Origin: an uncultured bacterium
GTDB taxonomy: Bacteria > Bacillota > Clostridia > Christensenellales > QALW01
DNA: 40,209 bases
Assembly: GCA_905214315.1 (NCBI GenBank)
Contig: CAJMLN010000017.1
Coordinates: 1 to 40,209 of the forward strand
Direction of reading: 5' to 3'
The notes below the pieces were generated by a model. It was not told the origin of the DNA, made no database searches, and was given only the letters and a program-made list of their open reading frames with translations. The position numbers and the translations under genes were made by a program. Positions 1 through 8,571 of the stretch are shown here, piece after piece. The stretch's first letter is position 1, and each line of letters begins with the position of its first letter.

Positions 1-1
1 A

Positions 2-868
2 GCACAAAAAAGGCTCGGCCGCGCGCGGGAGAGCATCTCCCTTGTTCGTCCTCTACGTGACGGTGTGATTTCCGATTCCGCCATTACCCAAGAAATGCTT
101 CAGCTGTTCATGAAAAAAGCCCTACCCAAGCGCAGCCTGTTCCGGCCGCGCATTATTATCTGCGTTCCCAGCGGCGTTACCGATGTAGAACGGCGGTCTG
201 TTATGGGCGCTGCCCAGCGGTTAGGCGCGAAAAGTACTTACATTATGGAAGAACCGCGCGCAGCCGCAATCGGCGCAGACCTTGACATCTTTAAACCCCA
301 TGGATCTATGATTGTAGATATTGGCGGCGGCACAACGGATATCGCCATTCTTTCCCTGGGTGCCTGCGTCATCAGTACCTCTTTAAAAGTAGCGGGAAAT
401 AAAATGGACGACACTATTGTAAAATATATGCGGCGCAAGCATAATCTGCTGATCGGCGAGCGTACCGCAGAAATGCTTAAAATCAACATTGGTACCGCCT
501 GGCCCAGAAATGAGATTCTTTACTCTGAGGTCATGGGCCGGAATCTGCTGACCGGCCTGCCCAAAAGCATTGAGGTTTCCTCTGAAGAGATCCGTGAAGC
601 CTTGGAAGAATGTTTTTCTTTAATTATTGCCGAGATCCATAAAGTTTTAGACGATACTCCCCCAGAGCTTGCGGCAGATATCGTAGAAAGCGGCATTGTG
701 CTTACCGGAGGCGGCTCCTTACTGTTCGGCTTGGATAAATTGATTTCCTCCACTTTTGGCCTGAATTGCTACGTAGCCGAAGACGCTGTTTCCTGCGTTG
801 CCCTAGGGGCCGGAAAATGCCTGGATAATTTGGATTATGCCGATCCGGAATATCCTTCCGAAATCTAA
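2..868 (+). CDS. MreB/Mbl family cell-shape actin homologue (5' truncated by window edge)
   Basis: Bacterial actin homologue that forms membrane-associated filaments guiding lateral cell-wall synthesis. The reading frame is open from base 2, and the residues before the GTG at 65 (RPLRDGVI) are the typical MreB sequence, so the gene starts outside the window and about 50-60 N-terminal residues are missing. Actin-ATPase motifs are visible: VPSGVTDVERR, EEPRAAAIG, the phosphate-2 motif DIGGGTTDIA and the adenosine motif VLTGGGSLL near the C-terminus. It ends in a strong hairpin and is not followed by mreC or mreD, which fits an mbl-like or stand-alone copy better than the mreBCD copy. The family is certain; MreB, Mbl or MreBH cannot be decided. 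Confidence 0.93.
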   Translation, partial: AQKRLGRARESISLVRPLRDGVISDSAITQEMLQLFMKKALPKRSLFRPRIIICVPSGVTDVERRSVMGAAQRLGAKSTYIMEEPRAAAIGADLDIFKPHGSMIVDIGGGTTDIAILSLGACVISTSLKVAGNKMDDTIVKYMRRKHNLLIGERTAEMLKINIGTAWPRNEILYSEVMGRNLLTGLPKSIEVSSEEIREALEECFSLIIAEIHKVLDDTPPELAADIVESGIVLTGGGSLLFGLDKLISSTFGLNCYVAEDAVSCVALGAGKCLDNLDYADPEYPSEI

Positions 869-878
869 ACTATGTTTT

Positions 879-928
879 ATAAGCCGCCTCCCGCAGCAGT
901 TTCTGTTCTGCTGCGGGAGGCGGCTTAT
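879..928. terminator. Long perfect hairpin after the MreB-family gene
   Basis: A perfect 21-bp inverted repeat (879-899 with 908-928) encloses an 8-base loop and starts 11 bases after the stop codon. It is GC-rich and very stable. The T-run after it is poor on both strands, so it is a terminator or mRNA-stabilising hairpin rather than a textbook intrinsic terminator. Confidence 0.65.
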
Positions 929-1097
929 ATCCAGGCAAAAACAAGCGGCTTCTCTTTGAATCAATATAGATACCATTAATTCCTGAATATAGAATTTATA
1001 TTTCACCATCTCCGCTTTTTTCAATACAAACCATTGAATGCAATTTTCTTCTTTTATAAAAGCGCCAGCTGCCACACAAAAAATTTTGCCTTTTTCA

Positions 1098-1127
1098 TTA
1101 ACAAAATTTCCTTTTATAGAATATAAT
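1098..1127 (+). promoter_or_regulatory. Sigma-A type promoter of the gin-like gene
   Basis: TTAACA (1098-1103), an 18-base spacer and a perfect TATAAT (1122-1127) lie about 38 bases before the start codon at 1165. Apart from the hairpin at 879-928, nothing else is seen between 868 and 1165. Confidence 0.6.
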
Positions 1128-1164
1128 ACAGCAGTTAGGTAAATAATCATTTCGAGGTGATTTT

Positions 1165-1329
1165 ATGGCAAAATGCTGTATATGTGATTGTGAAAAAAAA
1201 GAGAATCTTAAAATCCTGGGAAAATACATTTGTGCGGACTGCGAATGGAAAATCCTTACCACGCAGGTTCATTCCAGCGGCTATAACAAGTGTGTTTCAC
1301 AGCTAAAAAAGATCATTCGGGTTCAATAA
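1165..1329 (+). CDS. gin: Gin-like anti-sigma-G factor (CsfB family), 54 aa
   Basis: Small zinc-binding protein resembling Gin/CsfB, which in Bacillus binds and inhibits the sporulation factor sigma-G and prevents its untimely activity. The 54 residues carry two Cys-x2-Cys pairs (C4/C7 and C23/C26) in the family arrangement: CxxC, then ILGKYIC, then ADCEW, followed by a helical basic tail. Extra cysteines occur at 5, 9 and 43. The ATG follows GAGGTGA at a 4-base spacing and a good sigma-A-like promoter. The gene is monocistronic between two hairpins. Family assignment rests on the Cys pattern and ILG.YIC core only; an unrelated zinc-knuckle protein is the alternative. Confidence 0.75.
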   Translation: MAKCCICDCEKKENLKILGKYICADCEWKILTTQVHSSGYNKCVSQLKKIIRVQ

Positions 1330-1405
1330 AGCGCATATACTGTTTTTTGCTTAAAACACAGTTATATACCGCGAAAAGGCAGACTGTTACCCGTCTGCCT
1401 CCTAT

Positions 1406-1439
1406 AAAAAAAACAGAGGAGATTCTCCTCTGTTTTTTT
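1406..1439. terminator. Bidirectional intrinsic terminator
   Basis: The 9-bp stem ACAGAGGAG/CTCCTCTGT (1413-1421 and 1425-1433) is flanked by an A-run on the left and a T-run on the right, so it works for gin on the plus strand and for the permease operon ending at 1438 on the minus strand. A smaller 7-bp hairpin (1378-1384 with 1393-1399) precedes it. Confidence 0.85.
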
Positions 1440-2475
1440 AACCTACCATACCAGATCTTTCGATACTTTGAACAAAAAATTTCTGGCAGAAACAATACAA
1501 AATTACAATCGGCGCAACGTGCATAACCGTACAGGCGGATTGATACAGCGAATTCAAAACTGCATCACCATTTATTCCAAGCACACTCACTACATATCGG
1601 GCGCCCGCTCCGGTAATCTGCGTAGCCATCACCTTTGCCGTAGGATTCAAAAAGCCTATATAATACTGATCGTTATACTGCCATACTACAGCAAATAACA
1701 ATACGGTAATAAGCATCGGCAGCGCGCTGGGCAACATAACCTGAACAAAGGTTCTGAAGGCTCCCGCACCGTCAATATACGCCGCTTCCTCAAGCTCCTT
1801 GGGCTGATTTACAAAATACTGCCGCAACAGGAATACAAACAAACCGTTCCGGTACATTGTTGCCGTAGCAGAAAGCAGACCTATCGCCGTCCAGCCCCGA
1901 GTAAGGTCAATATTTGGTACCAGATAAAGCGGCTGTCCAAAGGTAAACATATAGAGCGGATTAAAAGCTTTATACCGGAAATACATTGACGTTGTCAACA
2001 TCTGTATCGGAACCATCAAGGTAAAGATACACATGAGAAAGAAGAATGAATTTCCCTTAAATTTAAAACGCGCTAATCCATAAGCAACCAGCGTACAGGA
2101 GCACATCTGGAACAATGCAAATATCACCGAGGAAGAAAAAGAGTTCCAATACAGCTGCGGAATATTCACAAATTTCCACATAACGATATAGGTGTTAAGA
2201 TTCAGCGTTCTGGGAATCAAAATGACTGTAGGATCATAAACATCCGCAGAAGTCATAAATGAAGTAATCAGCGTTATCAGCATAGGATAAACAATCAAAT
2301 AACATATACCTATCAGCAGCACGCTGCGAATCAACGCCCATAGAATACTCATCATGCGCTTTCCAAATAACGCCCTTTTCAGCTTCTGCCCAAAGGTAAG
2401 TGTAGGAGGTACATAGCTGTTTACTTCTTCAGCTCCAACCTCATTTGTCTTTTTCATCTCTTCAACTTTCACCAT
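1438..2475 (-). CDS. Carbohydrate ABC transporter permease, MalG type (second pair)
   Basis: Inner-membrane subunit of a binding-protein-dependent sugar importer and the last gene of the eight-gene operon. It has about six hydrophobic segments and the cytoplasmic EAA loop (EAAYIDGAGAF followed by LP) that docks on the ATPase. At 345 residues it is longer than the usual 270-300: there is a hydrophilic N-terminus of about 45 residues and an insertion before the EAA loop around residues 160-200. The ATG at 2475 follows AAGGGGTG at good spacing and lies 13 bases after its MalF-type partner. The substrate is unknown and no ATPase gene is nearby. Confidence 0.88.
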   Translation of the reverse strand: MVKVEEMKKTNEVGAEEVNSYVPPTLTFGQKLKRALFGKRMMSILWALIRSVLLIGICYLIVYPMLITLITSFMTSADVYDPTVILIPRTLNLNTYIVMWKFVNIPQLYWNSFSSSVIFALFQMCSCTLVAYGLARFKFKGNSFFFLMCIFTLMVPIQMLTTSMYFRYKAFNPLYMFTFGQPLYLVPNIDLTRGWTAIGLLSATATMYRNGLFVFLLRQYFVNQPKELEEAAYIDGAGAFRTFVQVMLPSALPMLITVLLFAVVWQYNDQYYIGFLNPTAKVMATQITGAGARYVVSVLGINGDAVLNSLYQSACTVMHVAPIVILYCFCQKFFVQSIERSGMVG

Positions 2476-2488
2476 CTTCTACACCCCT

Positions 2489-3382
2489 TTAATTCTCATA
2501 GTAAACGAACTTAGATATAACTGCCGCGACCACGCTGATAATAATCGCAGTAATCAAAAAATACATCCAGCTCATTGCCATAAGATCTACCTGGTTCGCA
2601 ACCCCATTTTGGGTATACAAATAAGCAAGCATTGGATTATTCATTCCGCAAAGCACATCGATCATCGTATAGATCGCGTTAACCAAAATCATCGGGCTAA
2701 TCATCGGGAAAGTGATTTTCCAGAAATTTTCCCAGCCGGTAGCTCCTTCTACTTTAGAGGATTCAAAGATTGAAGGAGAAATCGTCTGTAACCCTGCAAG
2801 GAAAATGAGAATCGGTACACCTGAACTGTTCAAAATAGTACTCAATTCCTCAAAAGCCGAGCCGATAAACGAACCAAACGTACCTCCAATTGATTCTTCA
2901 ATATTCCCGGCAATATTCATTGCCTGTGCTCCCATGGAGGCCATTTGGCTTTCATCAAAGGCGCCGCCGCCGGTAAGCAGGGAGGCCGCAACACCGGCCG
3001 ATGTAATAACCGGCATAAACAGCACCGCACGTGCAAAAGTCCGACCGCGGAAATTCTGGTTTAAAATATTCGCCATCAGAAAGCTGAAAATCAATATCGA
3101 AGGCACCTGTATAATCAGCTTCTGCCCGGAAGCCAACAGATTATTAATAAAGTCCGCCTTTTTTGTAATCGCCTCGATATAGGCGGTAAAACCGTACGGT
3201 TCTATGTCAACAATACCGGTAACCGTATCAAAGGTCTGCACGTTAAAGGACAATACCAATGCCGTATACAGCGGTGAAAGTACAAAGAATATAAACCCGA
3301 TAATAAAAGGAAGAATAAACAGCCATCCATAAAGCGAACGTTTTGTCATTAATCCTAATTTATAACTTCTTGGCTTTTTCAT
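2489..3382 (-). CDS. Sugar ABC transporter permease, MalF type (second pair)
   Basis: Partner permease of the MalG-type gene at 1438-2475. The N-terminus has the typical basic stretch and first membrane segment (LYGWLFILPFIIGFIFF). The EAA loop is diverged (ESSKVEGATGWENF then FP) but recognisable near residue 210. A Gly/Ser/Glu-rich segment of about 50 residues (about 135-190) lies between membrane segments and is probably an extracytoplasmic loop that could contact a non-standard binding protein. The start overlaps the stop of the DUF5696-like gene by one base (TAATG), so the two are translationally coupled. It may work with the giant binding protein of this operon or with the DUF5696-like lipoprotein. 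Confidence 0.88.
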   Translation of the reverse strand: MKKPRSYKLGLMTKRSLYGWLFILPFIIGFIFFVLSPLYTALVLSFNVQTFDTVTGIVDIEPYGFTAYIEAITKKADFINNLLASGQKLIIQVPSILIFSFLMANILNQNFRGRTFARAVLFMPVITSAGVAASLLTGGGAFDESQMASMGAQAMNIAGNIEESIGGTFGSFIGSAFEELSTILNSSGVPILIFLAGLQTISPSIFESSKVEGATGWENFWKITFPMISPMILVNAIYTMIDVLCGMNNPMLAYLYTQNGVANQVDLMAMSWMYFLITAIIISVVAAVISKFVYYEN

Positions 3383-6087
3383 TAATCATTCCCCCCTCTT
3401 GCAAAGCTTTTGGCCGCCACCACGGTTCCGTCAGCCGCGGTATATTCATAAGAATTATAATTCACATATACTTCAACACCATTGCCATAGGTAACCTTAT
3501 TTACATTTTCGGCCACATTTTCATGCGCTGTAATAAACTCACCGGCAGTGGAGGCAAGCAGTTCATTATATTCTTTATACATGGCAATCGCTTCATCAAG
3601 CCATGAGGAATAATTTAACGAATACATTCCTTCAAAGGTAAGATCCTGAACCTGATCGTTGGGCTCGTAGCACCAGCGATAATACATCCCAGCGCCAGCT
3701 TCTACTGCCTGAAGGAAGACGGTTCTTGTATCACCATTGAGATTAATCGGTTCTCCGGAATACTGGATGCATCCGTGAATAACCATCTGATAGAACGGAA
3801 CAGAATAATCTGCCAGATTAAACATACTGCTGGTATTGCTGATTTCAAAAATATTCTCTACATAGCCAAGCATATAGGAATTAACGCCTTTCCCCATAAC
3901 AGAGAAATTATTTTTATACTCCTGTGCCACCGCAGTGTAGGTTTTTGCCACCTTATCTCTGTCATAAAAATCATTGATCTTATAATTCCCTGTAAGATCC
4001 TTACTTAAGCTGCCAAGGCTTACACCCCTTACGCCAAGCTTTTTCAAATCATCCAATACTTTAACAGCATTACTCTTACTATTATCTTCGGCATCAATAT
4101 TGTAAATTACCGAAGGCGATACAATCGTAGCAAAATTCTCTTCACTTGCCAGTTTACTTACAACATCATACTGATAATGATAAGCGATATCCCGTGTAAC
4201 CAGCCGGGAAGCATCCCGCAGCTGACTGTAGCCGTCAAACCATTCGCTCTCATACACATATGCAAGTTCGGTTTCAAAATAGAGGTTCACTCCCAAACTA
4301 TCTGCAAACGCAAGCAGATCGCTCAGCCCATTCTTTCCGCCCAGTTCGTTCAAAACCTTTATTTTATTAAATACAGAATTCCGTATGCCGTTATTGCACC
4401 AGCCCTTATAGTTTACAGAAATATTTTTAATTCCCGCATCGCTGAGCTTCTGTATAATTTCCCGGCACTGTTCAAAGGTCGTAATCGCCTTCATTTCCGT
4501 ATATCCAACACCAAGGAATGCCGTTTTATGATCATAAGCGCCAACCAATTCAATATTAAAAGGAACAGAACTGAAATCTTTTTGACTCAAAACATTCTTT
4601 TCCATCAGATAATTTCTGTAATATTCCGCCATACCACTATAATTGGCCTTATCTCCCTCCAATAAGGTGTAAGAAACGGAAATATCAAAAGAGGACATCT
4701 CATTCTGATAGATTCTTGACGTCTTCTGCGTACTGCTGAACGTAAGTTCCTCATACTCACAAAGCTTAAAAGAAGGATAACATCTATTTCTATCTATAAT
4801 CTTTGTGCTCTTTCCAGCGATATCTGCCGTAATCGTCGCTCCGGTATCCCCGCTCTCAATAATGGCAAACAAAGCGCTGTTTTCCTTTTTAATTCCAAAT
4901 ACCGGCAAATACGCATTCTGGTTGTCAAACGGCCGCTGTTCTCTCTCCCGTCCTTCGTCCAGGCCATAAAGCTGTACCTTTACCGCGTCGGAAATATTGG
5001 TTTTGCCATTATTAAAATTAATAATGGCTCCGGACCCGTCCGGTACAAACATATAACCGCTCTCTGTTCTTGATGCTGAGCCAAAATACTGCAAAAGATT
5101 AATGGAAGCAATTGCAAATGTATTTTTATCATACTGGATCTCATCATTGGCAATGCTGACATTCAAGCCAGTCTCGGTAAGCTGGTAATCCAAAGGAATC
5201 CAGAAATTCTTCGCCGCTTCAGTTTCCACGCCAAATTTTTCATTCATTGCGTCACGATCCTCAAGCGTCATACCAATAACCTCGGTAAAGCCTTCCTGCA
5301 TCTGCAGCATAACCTGCCGGTTATGCCACTTTGTCTGATCGCCCATGATATACACCGTTTGGCCGTCGTTGATAAAATCTTCTATATTGGGTGCAATTGC
5401 TTTAAGCTCATCACGCCGGTCAGCCGGATAACTCGCCCAAGTAGACGGGGTTATCTTTGAATACAAGCTGCCGCTGCTGATATATTTTGAGGTTGCCAGA
5501 TACCCGGGTGTATTTTTTAATGTTTCAATATACTTTTCAGCCGTTTCACCGTCAATACAGGTAGGAACAATATAATCCGGTTTAATCTGTCCCAGGATAT
5601 AAATCACGCGAAGATGTCCATCATGATTCACCACATAATACGGCTTTAATTCGCTTTCTTCGTCTAAATTCATAACGCAGTCAAGATAACTTTCCAGGGT
5701 TTTCTGGCTGCCGTCCGTCTTATTGAGATAGAACATTGTGATCTGGCTGCTCATCTCACTTCTAATCCCGTTGTTGCGCTCTGACGGGGTCGGATTGGAA
5801 AACCATACATCTCCTGTCTTTTTACTTACAAGGGCAAATTCCAAAATCCCTTCGCTGAAATAAAATTCATAATTGCTGTTTTCATCTACAAGGTAAAACG
5901 TAGTATTTTTCGTCGGATCCTCATCTTCACGAACCAAAGTCTTTCCATTTTCATCAAATGCAAACAGGGGATCCGTATTCGTAGGTGTAATATAGCCTTC
6001 GCCTTCCTCTGATACACAACCGGTAAATGCAATCACCGGAAGGATCATGAGTACTATAAGGAAAGCAGAAATTATCTTTTTTCTCAT
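3382..6087 (-). CDS. Large lipoprotein, DUF5696-like, possible glycosidase-like barrel
   Basis: Secreted lipoprotein of 901 residues. The start is the ATG at 6087: it follows AAAGGAGGT and begins a lipoprotein signal peptide ending in FTGC; an upstream in-frame start has no such support. The N-terminal third looks beta-rich (FYFSEGILEFALVSKKTGDVW). The middle, from about residue 525, alternates strands and helices like a TIM barrel: NIELVGAYDHKT, ISVNYKGW, LADSLGVNLYFETELAYV, GVRGVSLGSL. I recognise the overall pattern as DUF5696, which I recall beside sugar ABC permeases in Firmicutes, but I cannot name a catalytic residue. It sits between the YIP1 gene and the second permease pair, so a role in binding or trimming an extracellular glycan before import is inferred, not shown. 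Confidence 0.72.
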   Translation of the reverse strand: MRKKIISAFLIVLMILPVIAFTGCVSEEGEGYITPTNTDPLFAFDENGKTLVREDEDPTKNTTFYLVDENSNYEFYFSEGILEFALVSKKTGDVWFSNPTPSERNNGIRSEMSSQITMFYLNKTDGSQKTLESYLDCVMNLDEESELKPYYVVNHDGHLRVIYILGQIKPDYIVPTCIDGETAEKYIETLKNTPGYLATSKYISSGSLYSKITPSTWASYPADRRDELKAIAPNIEDFINDGQTVYIMGDQTKWHNRQVMLQMQEGFTEVIGMTLEDRDAMNEKFGVETEAAKNFWIPLDYQLTETGLNVSIANDEIQYDKNTFAIASINLLQYFGSASRTESGYMFVPDGSGAIINFNNGKTNISDAVKVQLYGLDEGREREQRPFDNQNAYLPVFGIKKENSALFAIIESGDTGATITADIAGKSTKIIDRNRCYPSFKLCEYEELTFSSTQKTSRIYQNEMSSFDISVSYTLLEGDKANYSGMAEYYRNYLMEKNVLSQKDFSSVPFNIELVGAYDHKTAFLGVGYTEMKAITTFEQCREIIQKLSDAGIKNISVNYKGWCNNGIRNSVFNKIKVLNELGGKNGLSDLLAFADSLGVNLYFETELAYVYESEWFDGYSQLRDASRLVTRDIAYHYQYDVVSKLASEENFATIVSPSVIYNIDAEDNSKSNAVKVLDDLKKLGVRGVSLGSLSKDLTGNYKINDFYDRDKVAKTYTAVAQEYKNNFSVMGKGVNSYMLGYVENIFEISNTSSMFNLADYSVPFYQMVIHGCIQYSGEPINLNGDTRTVFLQAVEAGAGMYYRWCYEPNDQVQDLTFEGMYSLNYSSWLDEAIAMYKEYNELLASTAGEFITAHENVAENVNKVTYGNGVEVYVNYNSYEYTAADGTVVAAKSFARGGND

Positions 6088-6103
6088 AACCTTTCTACCT
6101 CCT

Positions 6104-6745
6104 TTACCTGCGCAGTTCCAATTCTCGGTATATGGTGTAAACAAAATTCCATATTTCCTGAACCAGATAGAAGAACATCATTCCCAGGAAAACGATAACC
6201 GCCATTCCAACAGCGATAGCCACAAGCGTAAGAAATGTTTTTCCCCCACTGTACTGATGCGTCGTCATCGTTCCCATATATAGTAAAATAGCCGTCCATC
6301 CAATACCGATATACGTAATCAGGGAAACAATCGTCGCCTCATTGGTAGTAAGAATATTCGTAAACAGCAGCAGGGCAATTTGCGAAAGTACTACCGGCAG
6401 CATGGAATATCCGGTATATATCAGAATATCCCGCATACTGCCTTCACCGTCAAACAGAGTGGTAAGGCCCCAGTTTGCCATTACCCAAATAAGTACTACC
6501 AGCGCCACTGTTACAAATGTTCCAATAACATTGATGTCTTCTGGAAAAACCGCAAACTCATTAAAGGTATAACCATTGAACTGCTTATCCAGGATACTGG
6601 TAATAACAAACATAACCAGAAAAAATATTGCAATATACATCCGGCCACGTTTTTCATGCTTCAGATCCCAAAAGCCGTCAAGCGGATGCGTAGAAACATG
6701 GAAGGCATATTTTAAATCCTGTGCAAATGTCTTGAACCGTCCCAT
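6104..6745 (-). CDS. YIP1-family integral membrane protein
   Basis: A 213-residue membrane protein with five hydrophobic segments (about 35-52, 72-91, 108-130, 138-157 and 167-195). The cytoplasmic N-terminus contains the HPLDGFWDLKHEKRG stretch that I associate with bacterial YIP1 proteins. The start overlaps the stop of the NHL/TPR gene by one base (TAATG), and the stop lies 16 bases before the DUF5696-like gene. Function is unknown in bacteria. Its fixed position between two extracytoplasmic protein genes and the permeases suggests that it scaffolds or accompanies the uptake complex. Confidence 0.78.
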   Translation of the reverse strand: MGRFKTFAQDLKYAFHVSTHPLDGFWDLKHEKRGRMYIAIFFLVMFVITSILDKQFNGYTFNEFAVFPEDINVIGTFVTVALVVLIWVMANWGLTTLFDGEGSMRDILIYTGYSMLPVVLSQIALLLFTNILTTNEATIVSLITYIGIGWTAILLYMGTMTTHQYSGGKTFLTLVAIAVGMAVIVFLGMMFFYLVQEIWNFVYTIYRELELRR

Positions 6746-8559
6746 TATATGTCTTTACCTCCCGTTTTTATAAACCGTCTCAGCCGCTTATACCAGCCCC
6801 AGATCAGAAGCAGTACTACTAAAACAATAATTCCCGTCATCATATACGGCATAATCTCTTCAAGTACCTTATCCCGATACTTATAAAAAGCTTTGCCGTA
6901 TTCTTCCTGTGAATATCCCTTTTTAAAATACTCGGCCGCTTTTAAATAAGTTTCCTTCTGCAGCGTACTATCCAGCTCTTCTGCGGCATCCATATAATAG
7001 ACCTTTCCGATGCCGTTATAGGCAAGCACGGAGTTTGAAGACATTCCCAATATTTTCTGCCATGCTTCAACTGCTTCCTCATAACGGCGCTCCTCATGAC
7101 TGTTGACCGCTGTACGAAGAATCGTTCCATATTCTGTAGGAATGTAAGTTGTCAACTGTGCCCCACCGGAATCCAGCACTACCAGCGTCTGATCATCTGC
7201 CAACAGTTCTATTGCCGAAGGACTGAGACTGGTTCCCTTTGTAAAGCCTACCTGTTCCTCACGGTTAGTAAGATTTCCGGTATTATTCTGCCTCTGGCCC
7301 AACGCGCCGAACACATACAGCAGTTCGCCGGTATTGGTATACGTAAAAACTCTGCCCTTTTGGGAATCCAAAATGCTGGCAAGGCCATTTTCAGAAACAG
7401 TAACATCTACAATATAAGAGTATGTAGAGCGTTCTGCCGCATCTCCCATATCACCGGAAGGAGGAATAATCCCCTGCCGCTGCAATACATCCGAGCCTGC
7501 GGCATTTAACTTTCTCAGCGCCGCACCGATCTCCGTATTGCTCTGGAAATGAGATGCCAGATCCTCCACCTTCAGCTGTGATATCGTTCCGTAAATAAAA
7601 CCTTCACTATCCAGCGTAACATTACTATATTCCGTAGAAAGATTCTGCTGCATCAAACTCTTTGCTTCCGCCGAAAATATCCGGCTTAAGAAAGAAGAAA
7701 GCGTCTGCTTTGTTCTGGTAGCTCCGTAAAACTTAGTAAACTCGCCATCCTTACTCAATTCTACAAGCCCCTGATAGCAATCCTTGGAAACAACAAACAT
7801 ACGCATGGAGTTATCTACTACAATTTTCAGCGGCGTATAGGTAATATCCGCTGCGGAAGATCCTCCCTCGCTAATAACCGTATCTCCGGTTCCGCTTCCG
7901 GCGCTGGGGGCCGGTGTAGCATCCGCCGGAGCTTCCGCCCCGCCTTCATTTTCAGCAGGCGCTTCCGTTTCAGCAGGGATTTCTGTCGCCACGGGTACCT
8001 CCGTTGCACCTGGCGTTTCCTCATCGTCTTCCGGTATAATCATATCATCAGAAAGATACTGTGAAATATCCGGGTCATCAAAGGTCCTGTCAAACACAAA
8101 GAGGTCTTCTTCTCTATCAAAGGCAAAGCGTACAACCCGCTTATTATTGGTATCGCAGATATAAAGCAAATCCTCCGCCTCATAAATAAACATACCGTTG
8201 GGAGAATTAAATGAATCCTCCCCATTTCCATTGTTCCAGGTCTTAATGATTTGCTTTACTGTTTTCAAATCCTTATCCAGTACAATAACCCGGTTATTTC
8301 CCGTATCAGAAATAATAACCGCTTCATTATATTTAAACTGAACAAGGTCTGATGGATTCAGCATTGCCGTACCGTCCAGATTCTCCAGCCCAATAACGCC
8401 GCTGTCAATGATAACATCCGGAACATATGCCTGCGGCTCCTGATATGCGCCGGATTCTGTTACAGTATAATTCTGGTACGGCGCAGCAAATGCGGTAACC
8501 GATACCGCAAGAACCATTATAACAGCAAATACCAGAGATGCTGCTTTTTTCATTTTCAT
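6745..8559 (-). CDS. Secreted, membrane-anchored NHL-repeat/TPR protein
   Basis: A 604-residue protein with a signal peptide (residues 1-26, ending AFAA). NHL-type beta-propeller repeats follow: the stretches IISDTGNNRVIVLDKD, LYICDTNNKRVVRF and IVDVTVSENGLASILDSQKG are typical blades. A low-complexity Pro/Glu/Ala/Thr linker (about 183-230) splits the propeller. Near the C-terminus is a TPR-like helical part (RRYEEAVEAWQKIL, about 490-560), then one membrane segment (about 572-592) and a basic tail. The topology therefore puts the propeller and TPR outside the cell. The ATG follows AGGGGG at 7 bases. The protein probably binds glycan or protein partners of the transporter; no enzymatic motif was found. 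Confidence 0.8.
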   Translation of the reverse strand: MKMKKAASLVFAVIMVLAVSVTAFAAPYQNYTVTESGAYQEPQAYVPDVIIDSGVIGLENLDGTAMLNPSDLVQFKYNEAVIISDTGNNRVIVLDKDLKTVKQIIKTWNNGNGEDSFNSPNGMFIYEAEDLLYICDTNNKRVVRFAFDREEDLFVFDRTFDDPDISQYLSDDMIIPEDDEETPGATEVPVATEIPAETEAPAENEGGAEAPADATPAPSAGSGTGDTVISEGGSSAADITYTPLKIVVDNSMRMFVVSKDCYQGLVELSKDGEFTKFYGATRTKQTLSSFLSRIFSAEAKSLMQQNLSTEYSNVTLDSEGFIYGTISQLKVEDLASHFQSNTEIGAALRKLNAAGSDVLQRQGIIPPSGDMGDAAERSTYSYIVDVTVSENGLASILDSQKGRVFTYTNTGELLYVFGALGQRQNNTGNLTNREEQVGFTKGTSLSPSAIELLADDQTLVVLDSGGAQLTTYIPTEYGTILRTAVNSHEERRYEEAVEAWQKILGMSSNSVLAYNGIGKVYYMDAAEELDSTLQKETYLKAAEYFKKGYSQEEYGKAFYKYRDKVLEEIMPYMMTGIIVLVVLLLIWGWYKRLRRFIKTGGKDI

Positions 8560-8571
8560 CTTCCGGCCCCC

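Noticed and set aside
803..1150. Minus-strand ORF of 115 codons after the MreB-family gene
   Set aside because: It crosses the strong hairpin at 879-928 and runs into the MreB-family gene; its codons look random.
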